Source: a virus
Strand: one strand, 5' to 3'
DNA length: 28,251 nt
IMG/VR virus record: IMGVR_UViG_3300037193_002055
Coordinates: 1-28,251 of that record
Shown: piece by piece, positions 5,320 to 11,211 of the stretch
How positions within the stretch are numbered: position 1 is the first letter of the stretch
Layout of the letters: each line of letters starts with the position of its first letter
Notes under the pieces: generated by a model
The model's input: the letters and a program-made list of their open reading frames with translations, nothing else
What the model was told of the DNA's origin: nothing
The model's database searches: none
Program-made: the position numbers and the translations under genes

Positions 5320-5625
5320 CTACCGGGTGGCGTACCCCCGCGGCTCCGGACTGGTGGCCTCTTCCAGCGCCGGGGCGATGGTGGTCGGCTTCCAGAAGCC
5401 GTGGTAGCTGGCGACCGTGGCGGTGGCGACGATGAGCACCGCGGTGGTGACGTCGCGGCCGGACAGGTCGCCGTTGAGCCAGGCGGTGACGGCGCCTGCG
5501 GCGGCCGAGGACAACAGCGCCACGGTGGCCTTGGCGCCGGACGACCAGGACGAGCGGTTGACGAAGGCCACGAGCAGCGGCAGCAGGGTGCCGACCAGCG
5601 CGGACCACATGGCGAGGTTGGACAT
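5320..5625 (-). CDS. Holin candidate, three membrane spans
   Basis: This 101-residue protein has GAGGAGG just upstream of its ATG. It has three hydrophobic segments: ~4-22 (ALVGTLLPLLVAFV), ~32-50 (ATVALLSSAAAGAVTAW) and ~58-75 (VTTAVLIVATATVASY). A polar C-terminal tail of ~25 residues follows. Size, topology and position at the end of the lysis block fit a phage holin, which would open the membrane so that the endolysin reaches the cell wall. Two other small membrane proteins lie nearby (5949-6236 and 6243-6635), so which is the true holin cannot be settled by sequence inspection. The gene has its own palindrome-containing upstream region. Confidence 0.72.
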   Translation of the reverse strand: MSNLAMWSALVGTLLPLLVAFVNRSSWSSGAKATVALLSSAAAGAVTAWLNGDLSGRDVTTAVLIVATATVASYHGFWKPTTIAPALEEATSPEPRGYATR

Positions 5626-5650
5626 GAACCCCTCCTCGGGGATCAGTTGA

Positions 5651-5674
5651 ATCAGTTGACGGCCGTCAACTGAT
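5651..5674. promoter_or_regulatory. Perfect 24-bp palindrome between divergent genes
   Basis: The half site ATCAGTTGACGG is followed exactly by its reverse complement. A further direct copy of ATCAGTTGA stands at 5642-5650. Each half contains TTGAC, a -35-like element. It lies between the holin candidate (leftward) and the small Cys/His gene (rightward), so it is a likely shared operator or divergent promoter element. Confidence 0.6.
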
Positions 5675-5720
5675 GGATCCGCCCTGGCTAGATCGCCCGG
5701 GGCGGGGTTACGGTCCGGGC

Positions 5721-5927
5721 GTGAGCACCTATCCACCGACCTGCCCGAACGGCCACCCAGCAGCGCCAGTCGTGATGACGCTGTCGTGGGTGTTCTGCGA
5801 CTGCCCGGCCGCCCAGGCCGGTGCGAACGGCCACCACGTGCGGGTCTGCTGGCAGGCGCCCGACGGTAGGCGGTGCAGCGAGGACTACCCGCTGGAGCAC
5901 ACCGGCCAGGAGCGGGATCAGCGGTGA
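5721..5927 (+). CDS. Small Cys/His-rich protein on the opposite strand in the lysis block
   Basis: This 68-residue protein contains several potential metal ligands: CPNGHP (C8, H12), FCDCPA (C26, C28), GHH (H38, H39) and further cysteines C43 and C52. A small zinc-ribbon-like fold is plausible. I chose the GTG at 5721. A TACGGT box at 5709-5714 lies 6 nt before it, so the transcript could be leaderless, as is common in actinomycetes. An in-frame ATG at 5673 overlaps the palindrome and lacks a ribosome binding site. It is the only rightward gene among the late genes, which suggests a moron expressed independently of the lytic operon. Function unknown. Confidence 0.55.
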   Translation: MSTYPPTCPNGHPAAPVVMTLSWVFCDCPAAQAGANGHHVRVCWQAPDGRRCSEDYPLEHTGQERDQR

Positions 5928-5948
5928 CCCAATGATCAGGACATCGGG

Positions 5949-6236
5949 TCAGCCGCGCTCCGATGGCGGCACCGGGTCGGCCGGGTCGGGGTCAATGCTG
6001 TGGCGAATGAGCTGCGCGGCGTACCGGTTCGCGACCCTGCACCAGTAGTCCCGGTCTCGCTCGGCGGCCCGGGCCCGGTTGTCCAGGTCGTCGCGCCAGC
6101 GGCCGAGGTCGTCGACCGCTTCCTTCTCCCTGGCCCGGGCGCCGGAGCGCAGCGACGTGATGCCGCGGAAGACGGCAGCGACGAACAGTGTGCCGCCGGT
6201 GCCGAGAAGCATCCCGACGACCGTGGCGATGTCCAC
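5949..6236 (-). CDS. Small membrane protein with N-terminal span and coiled coil
   Basis: This 95-residue protein has one hydrophobic segment at ~3-24, followed by a charged, Arg/Glu/Asp-rich helical region (~30-80) that could form a coiled coil. The tail is proline-rich and acidic. The start is a GTG at 6234-6236, 6 nt after the stop of the upstream gene. One-span proteins of this layout occur in actinophage lysis cassettes as accessory lysis proteins or holin partners. That role is inferred from size, topology and its position between the endolysin and the holin candidate. Confidence 0.7.
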   Translation of the reverse strand: MDIATVVGMLLGTGGTLFVAAVFRGITSLRSGARAREKEAVDDLGRWRDDLDNRARAAERDRDYWCRVANRYAAQLIRHSIDPDPADPVPPSERG

Positions 6237-6242
6237 CTCGGC

Positions 6243-6635
6243 TCACCCCCCGCCCAGTCGGCGGGCGCGCGCCGTCGCCTCCTTGCGTAGGACCCCGATG
6301 TCCTGCCAGCGGGCGAAGAGCACGGCCGCGATCGCCGCTAGGGCGAGGGCTCCGGCGGCCGACGACAATCGGCCGTTGGACGCGATGACGACGGCGTAGA
6401 CACCAAAGGCGCTCGACAGCAGCGGCAGGCCGGCGTACTCGCCCAACCACCGGTCCGTCACCGCGCCGGCCCCGGCGAGGGTGCCGCCGATGGCGAGCCA
6501 GGCCGCCCAGACGTAGACCAGCCAGCCGGTCGCGGACTCCACCGAGGGGGCCGGCCAGACGATCGCGGCCGCGCCAGCGAGGCCGAACAGGCCGTACCCG
6601 ACCACCCGGGCGACGCGACGCCTCTGGGACAGCAC
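6243..6635 (-). CDS. Four-span membrane protein of the lysis block
   Basis: This 130-residue hydrophobic protein has spans near 12-30, 37-59, 66-86 and 92-109. It has a basic N-terminus (SQRRRVARVV) and a basic C-terminal tail (RKEATARARRLGGG), so both ends are probably cytoplasmic. It starts at GTG, 4 nt after the endolysin stop, and is therefore likely co-translated with it. Proteins with four spans directly after the lysin are common in actinobacteriophages and may act in lysis as holin or antiholin. No specific motif confirms this. Confidence 0.72.
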   Translation of the reverse strand: MLSQRRRVARVVGYGLFGLAGAAAIVWPAPSVESATGWLVYVWAAWLAIGGTLAGAGAVTDRWLGEYAGLPLLSSAFGVYAVVIASNGRLSSAAGALALAAIAAVLFARWQDIGVLRKEATARARRLGGG

Positions 6636-6639
6636 CGGG

Positions 6640-7527
6640 TCAGCCGGCCAGCCGAGCGGCCAGCTCGTCGGCGGCCTCGTCCGCGACCGCCTCCGGTAGC
6701 TCGGCCCGCAGCGCCGCCAGGCGCTCGTCGACCCCGGCGAGGATCGCGGCCGTGTCGACCGAGCCGCCGCCGGCCTCGACCGCCCGGGCCAGGCTGGCGA
6801 CGACCGCGGTCAGCGCGGCCAACTCCGCCCGGAGCGCGGCCACCTGGCCGACGATCCACACCGGGGCGCCGCCCTTGTCCGTCCCGCCCGGGACCGTCCG
6901 GGCGCCGCCGTGGATCAGGGCGTGTCCGGCCTGGTACGCCACGGTGAGTGCCCCGGCCTGCCGGGGTTCCAGCTCCACCGCCATGTCCTCCACCTTTCCG
7001 GCCAGGTACGCACCCACCCGGGCGCGGAACTGGCCCATGTCGAACGTCGGGTCGGTCTTCCGGCCCGGGGTGTGCTCCTTGTGCCCGACCAGCCGGCCCG
7101 AGCTCCAGCCGAGCCGGCGGCAGATCGCCGCCCAGCCGCGGGCGTACGCCTCGTACTGGACGGCCGGCCACGGTTCGGAGACGTTGTCGTTGCACGCCTC
7201 GATGCCGAGGCAGCGCTGGTTGCCGTAGCCGGCGAACGGCGTGCCGTCGTACCCGGCCAGCGTGGTGTTGCAGCGGCCCGACGCGAGGACGTGCCAGGTG
7301 CCGTCGCGGGTCACGGTCGCGTTGGCGATCGGCCCCTCCAGGTCCGATCGCCCATCCCGGACGATCGCGACCTGCGTCGCGTCCGGCTGAGTCCGCGGGG
7401 CGGCGGTGGCGTGGACGATGCCGCACTGCGGCTCCCACGGCTCCCAGCCGCGGGTCTGCCAGCCGGCATGCTCGACCACCGCGCAGCCGGCCGCGCGGAG
7501 AACGTCGGCGAGCCAGAGGACGCGCAT
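6640..7527 (-). CDS. Endolysin, N-acetylmuramoyl-L-alanine amidase (LysA-like)
   Basis: This 295-residue enzyme would cleave the bond between muramic acid and the peptide stem. Residues ~1-172 match the Amidase_2/PGRP fold of actinophage lysins. Landmarks are GIVHATA at 36-42, GRSDLEGPIAN at 59-69, RDGTWHVLASGR at 74-85, LGIEACND at 107-114, GHKEH at 148-152 and KTDPTFDM at 157-164. Likely zinc ligands are H39, H149 and D159. Typical amidases have HHT where this has HAT, and a histidine after GRxN where this has threonine. The C-terminal ~120 residues are Ala/Glu-rich and probably coiled coil, with no recognised wall-binding repeat. The gene lies just downstream of the tail fibre genes and upstream of the membrane lysis proteins. 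Confidence 0.9.
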   Translation of the reverse strand: MRVLWLADVLRAAGCAVVEHAGWQTRGWEPWEPQCGIVHATAAPRTQPDATQVAIVRDGRSDLEGPIANATVTRDGTWHVLASGRCNTTLAGYDGTPFAGYGNQRCLGIEACNDNVSEPWPAVQYEAYARGWAAICRRLGWSSGRLVGHKEHTPGRKTDPTFDMGQFRARVGAYLAGKVEDMAVELEPRQAGALTVAYQAGHALIHGGARTVPGGTDKGGAPVWIVGQVAALRAELAALTAVVASLARAVEAGGGSVDTAAILAGVDERLAALRAELPEAVADEAADELAARLAG

Positions 7528-7530
7528 CGG

Positions 7531-7776
7531 TCAGCCCTCGCCGTACGCGGCCATGGCCAACCACACCTTGCCGTCGTCCACGGCGTCCAGGTCCACGGCG
7601 ACCGTCCGCCGATGCACGGCCCGGTCCAGCGGCGACGCCCGATCGACCTCGCCTGCGGTGTAGACGTGCGCCGTCCGGTCGTGCAGCTCCACCAGCCGGT
7701 CACCGTCGTGCAGGAGCAGGTGTCGCTCGTCGTCGCCGGTCCACGTCCACCGGCCGTCGCCGATCTCCTGCCACAT
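7531..7776 (-). CDS. Small protein between tail fibre and endolysin genes
   Basis: This 81-residue, Trp- and Asp-rich protein is predicted to be mostly beta (WQEIGDGRWTWTGDDERHLLL at the N-terminus, with repeated short strands). I chose the ATG at 7774-7776 because AAGG lies upstream and the previous gene ends 2 nt before it. The 3-nt gap to the endolysin start implies co-translation. It might be a small virion-tip component or lysis accessory. No family is recognised. Confidence 0.65.
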   Translation of the reverse strand: MWQEIGDGRWTWTGDDERHLLLHDGDRLVELHDRTAHVYTAGEVDRASPLDRAVHRRTVAVDLDAVDDGKVWLAMAAYGEG

Positions 7777-7778
7777 GG

Positions 7779-8309
7779 TCAAGCCTTCCTCTTCCACGTC
7801 ACAGCCAGCCGCGGCGTGACTGACCCGGCAGTGTTGGTGTTGAGGCCGGCGCCGCTGTTCTGGTACGCCGCGACCTCGACGTAGTCGCCCGCGGTGAAGT
7901 ACTGGTCGCCAGCGATCGACAGCGCGGTGACGTTGCCATTGACGGGCGGTACCTGTGTCGGCCAGTAGAAGTTGGTGATAGAGCCGTTGATGATGAATGC
8001 CACGCCCCGGAACCCGGTGGCGTTGCTCGCAAACGACGCCGAGCCGGCGAGGTCGTACCAGCCGGACTCGGGCATCGTGTACCGGCTCGTGTTGGTGGTG
8101 GTGGAGTGCCCGTCGCGGTTGTCGTCGTCCTCGATCTCCAGAAGCAGCGGCGTCCACGTGTTGTTCGGAATCGACTGCGCCACAGTGGACCGCCCGACGA
8201 AATGTGGCCGGTCCTCAAGGCCCCACTTGATGGGGTCACGAATGTAGGTGTTGAGTTCGCTCGACGTCAGCACGCCGGAGCCGAAGTCCTTAGTGGACGG
8301 AACGACCAC
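7779..8309 (-). CDS. Tail fibre or receptor-binding protein with jelly-roll-like domain
   Basis: This 176-residue protein starts at a GTG after a G-rich ribosome binding site. The N-terminal ~45 residues (SGVLTSSELNTYIRDPIKWGLEDRP) resemble the short attachment segment seen in many actinophage minor tail proteins. The remainder (~40-172) is rich in beta strands with aromatic and glycine residues (YTMPESGWYDLAGSASF, FIINGSI, YVEVAAYQNSGAGLN). This is typical of C1q/TNF-like jelly-roll domains that bind cell-surface sugars. It is the last large structural gene before lysis, the usual place for host-recognition proteins. Confidence 0.72.
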   Translation of the reverse strand: MVVPSTKDFGSGVLTSSELNTYIRDPIKWGLEDRPHFVGRSTVAQSIPNNTWTPLLLEIEDDDNRDGHSTTTNTSRYTMPESGWYDLAGSASFASNATGFRGVAFIINGSITNFYWPTQVPPVNGNVTALSIAGDQYFTAGDYVEVAAYQNSGAGLNTNTAGSVTPRLAVTWKRKA

Positions 8310-8321
8310 ACGAGCCCCCTC

Positions 8322-8990
8322 TCAGAATGGGACCACGTCGGAACCGCCGAGGCGCGAGCTATCCAGTCGGAACCACGGCCCGGCCTCGCCTGGAGTTGAG
8401 CCGATCACCGGAGAGGTCATCCACTCCACCCGTCGCTCCTGGTCGTCGAGAATGTGGCGCACGCCCTCGACGACCTGGTGTTCGAACCCGTCCGGCCACG
8501 ACGAGGGAACGTCGGTGATCTGAATGCGGCGGCCCTCTGTGACGTCGAGGATGCGCCACTGCTCCGTCGGCGTCCTCCCGTTGAGGATGAGCACGACGAG
8601 CGAGGCGCGCTGCCGGGGCACCGCGCCAGGCTGGGCGTAGAAGTCCAGCACGTACTGCGCAAGGGCTGGTGCTTCTGCGACACTGGACGCCGCGATTGTC
8701 ACGGAGAGCGTGTTTTCTCCGTGCTCGGCCCGGGCGGCACGGTCGATGGCTCGCACGACCGTGCCGTCGGCCGCAGTGACGGCGGCCACCGTGAACGGCT
8801 TGTCTGGGCGCCGCTGATGTGGCGGTGAGATCCATGTGTAGGGGATCTGCACTGGCGCTGGCGGTGTGCCGCCGAAGTATAGGTCCGTCCAGATCGCCTC
8901 GACCGCTGACCCGTGCGGCGCTGGAAACATCCACGCGGCCCGGGGCGATAGGCGTAGGTGCCGGCCCAGTCCGCTCGTCGGATTCGCCAT
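8322..8990 (-). CDS. Minor tail protein
   Basis: This 222-residue protein has a beta-rich composition and no membrane segments. Features include DKPFTVAAVTAADGTVVRAIDRAARAEHG near 63-91, and a C-terminal block in which EQWRILDVTEGRRIQITDVPSSWPDGFEHQVVEG resembles tail-tip or baseplate adaptor sequences of actinophages. It starts 1 nt after the stop of the upstream tail gene and is part of the leftward tail operon. Its position after the tail hub and before the receptor-binding protein suggests a tail-tip component. Exact role unknown. Confidence 0.7.
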   Translation of the reverse strand: MANPTSGLGRHLRLSPRAAWMFPAPHGSAVEAIWTDLYFGGTPPAPVQIPYTWISPPHQRRPDKPFTVAAVTAADGTVVRAIDRAARAEHGENTLSVTIAASSVAEAPALAQYVLDFYAQPGAVPRQRASLVVLILNGRTPTEQWRILDVTEGRRIQITDVPSSWPDGFEHQVVEGVRHILDDQERRVEWMTSPVIGSTPGEAGPWFRLDSSRLGGSDVVPF

Positions 8991-8991
8991 C

Positions 8992-9807
8992 TCAGTACTG
9001 CGCGTACGCGACGGAGCCGGTCAGCGCTCCGACCGCGGTCGCCTGCGGCAGGACCAGGGCGCCGAGCACGCTTGAGTCCCACACTGACGGAAGGGCGAGG
9101 TCGAACGGCCCCCGATCGGTGCCAGTGTTGGCGGTCGGCATCGGCATCCGGGCCACGAGCCGGAACGCCACGAGGTGAATCGCGCCGGACACATACGAGG
9201 TCCCAAGCGTGATGGACTGCACCGACCGGACACCGGTGTCGCCGGCGGCGAGGTTGAGCTGGACCCAGGTACCAACGGCCGCCGTCGCCGGGAACGAGGT
9301 GAGCGTCGCGGTCCGACCGGACGTGCCAGCACTGTTGGTGTACGACACGGTGGTGTTGGTGATGGCGCCACCGTTGCCGGTTGCTGCCGAGCACTCCAGC
9401 GCCAGCATGACGCGCTCGCCGAGGGTGGTGGCGCTGGCATCCCGGGCCGGCCAGGTGGGCGAGGTAATCGCCTGCGCGCCGGTGGTGGTGACCACGGGGA
9501 CGTTGCCCCATAACCGGTCCACGATGGCCAGTGCGCCAACGTTGCCGGCCTGGCTAGCCTCCAGGCGAGCGAGGTAGATCTGCCGCCCGGCGACAGCGGC
9601 CGGTACTGCGATCTGGCCGCTGACCGTGCCGCTGAACGTCGCGCCGTTGAGGCCGCCACCCGGCGCGGCGCCAGCGCCGGGCACTCCGGCCTGGTACCAG
9701 GTGGAGTGCCAGATGCCGGCCGCCTCAGCGGTGACGGCGTCCTTGTTCAGGTCGGCGGGGTACGGGATGTAGCCGGCGATGAGCTGGCTCGCATCGGCGA
9801 TCGCCAC
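8992..9807 (-). CDS. Minor tail protein, beta-rich
   Basis: This 271-residue protein starts at a GTG preceded by GAGGAGG. A short N-terminal segment with PYPADLNKDAVTAEA precedes a Gly/Ala/Thr-rich beta-structured body. It looks like two related beta-sandwich halves with motifs such as GRQIYLARLEASQAGN, then SYTNSAGTSGRTATLTSFP and GAIHLVAFRLVARMPM. No enzyme motif is seen. The composition and position after the tail hub suggest a fibre or tip protein. Function is assigned by position only. Confidence 0.72.
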   Translation of the reverse strand: MAIADASQLIAGYIPYPADLNKDAVTAEAAGIWHSTWYQAGVPGAGAAPGGGLNGATFSGTVSGQIAVPAAVAGRQIYLARLEASQAGNVGALAIVDRLWGNVPVVTTTGAQAITSPTWPARDASATTLGERVMLALECSAATGNGGAITNTTVSYTNSAGTSGRTATLTSFPATAAVGTWVQLNLAAGDTGVRSVQSITLGTSYVSGAIHLVAFRLVARMPMPTANTGTDRGPFDLALPSVWDSSVLGALVLPQATAVGALTGSVAYAQY

Positions 9808-9816
9808 GCGCCCTCC

Positions 9817-11211
9817 TCAGATGTTGTAGAGCCTGCGGCGATCGTGGAAGGTGAGCCGGCCGTCGCCAGACACGATGAGGCGACCCTGCTCGGTTGCGAC
9901 GGCCTCGGCGAACAGATCGGTGGGCTTACGGCCCGCAAGTCTGGCCTGGGCCATCGCAGTAACCCCCGGGTCAATATCGCGGCGCCCCGCTGGCACGCCA
10001 GCGAAGTTGGCGACAGTGGACACTCGCTCGCCGGTGGCCTGACCTGCCAGTCCGCCAATGCCCACCTCTCGCTGGGCCAGGAACTCGTCGTGGCCCCACG
10101 AGGAACCGATGTATACCTGGGCGTGGGCCATGAGGCCCATGTAGCCCGGCGGCGTTTGGCTGGCCGGGCAGCTCACCATCCGAAGCTCGGACGTGCCGGG
10201 CGGGCTCCCGACCAGCGTTGTCGACTCGGCCTGATCGTCAACCCACAGCTCCAGGCCCGCAGTGGACGGCGTGTAACGGATCGCCAACAGTGTGGCCTTA
10301 TTGTCGACCACCCGGATGGTCGACGCGACGGATCCGAACAGCGCCCCGCCGACAAACGCCGTCCACGTCATGGCGATGTCGTCGAACCGCACATGGAGGG
10401 CGCAGGTGTCGACTGGGCCGGTCTCGTCGATCGAAGCGGAGATCGGCAGCACCAGGGAGCCGACGTTTGACAAGTCCGGCTTGAGCCACGCGACGATGGT
10501 CAGAGTCTCGCCGTCGCCGATAGCGTCGCCGACCAGGCCGACCATTCCTGTGGCGCCATCGCCGAACCGCAGGCAGCCAGGCAGGTCGTCGCCGCCGACG
10601 ATGGCCCCCGACTCAACGCTCGGGTCGGGAGTCTGGCGAGGAGCGACCCGCAACGACCGAAGCGCGGTTGCGTCCCCGGACGCCTGATTAACCACCGGCG
10701 GCAGGTTATCGAGAGGCCAGTAGTACACCAGGTCATCGCCGCCGTGATACAGGATGTGCTCGGCCAAGGTGGAGATGAACGTCCGCCCGTTCTCCAGTCG
10801 GCCGAGCAGGTCGACCGCCGCGACCATCACGGTGACGTCCGAGTCGGTGTCGCCGACCTCTTGCGTGACGGCCATCTCCACCGGTGCCTCGATGTGCCCG
10901 TCGAACAGGTCGAAGGCCCGGGCCCCGATCACCTCGCGGACCCGGATGCGCCGGCCCTGCTTCCACCACGGGTAATACGGCGAGCTGGAGTTGCCGGAGG
11001 TGAGCGCGCCGTCCCGGTTCAGCAGCACGAGCTGAAGCCGCCGAGGCTCCCCGGCGACGAGTTCGTTCTGCCGGCCGCCGGCAGTCTCCAAGCCCGACAC
11101 CGCGCGGACGCGGTCGGAGAGGTCGATCCACACCGGGGCCTCGGAGTCTGGGTCAGCGGAGGACACCTCGACGAAGACGAACGAGCCCCACGGCGTCGCG
11201 TCGTTGCTCAC
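9817..11211 (-). CDS. Distal tail / hub-type minor tail protein with lectin-like insert
   Basis: This 464-residue protein starts at a GTG overlapping the tape-measure stop by 4 bp. Residues ~1-160 resemble a siphovirus distal-tail or hub domain: LVLLNRDGALTSGNSSSPYYP followed by QGRRIRVREV is a recurrent pattern. Residues ~163-385 begin with VYYWPLDN and carry Gly/Ser-rich strands typical of a LamG/concanavalin-like domain, which may bind surface glycans. The C-terminus (EAVATEQGRLIVSGDGRLTFHDR) matches the closing segment of such tail proteins. It is the first gene after the tape measure, the usual position of Dit. Its distal location in the tail and its carbohydrate binding are inference. 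Confidence 0.8.
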   Translation of the reverse strand: MSNDATPWGSFVFVEVSSADPDSEAPVWIDLSDRVRAVSGLETAGGRQNELVAGEPRRLQLVLLNRDGALTSGNSSSPYYPWWKQGRRIRVREVIGARAFDLFDGHIEAPVEMAVTQEVGDTDSDVTVMVAAVDLLGRLENGRTFISTLAEHILYHGGDDLVYYWPLDNLPPVVNQASGDATALRSLRVAPRQTPDPSVESGAIVGGDDLPGCLRFGDGATGMVGLVGDAIGDGETLTIVAWLKPDLSNVGSLVLPISASIDETGPVDTCALHVRFDDIAMTWTAFVGGALFGSVASTIRVVDNKATLLAIRYTPSTAGLELWVDDQAESTTLVGSPPGTSELRMVSCPASQTPPGYMGLMAHAQVYIGSSWGHDEFLAQREVGIGGLAGQATGERVSTVANFAGVPAGRRDIDPGVTAMAQARLAGRKPTDLFAEAVATEQGRLIVSGDGRLTFHDRRRLYNI

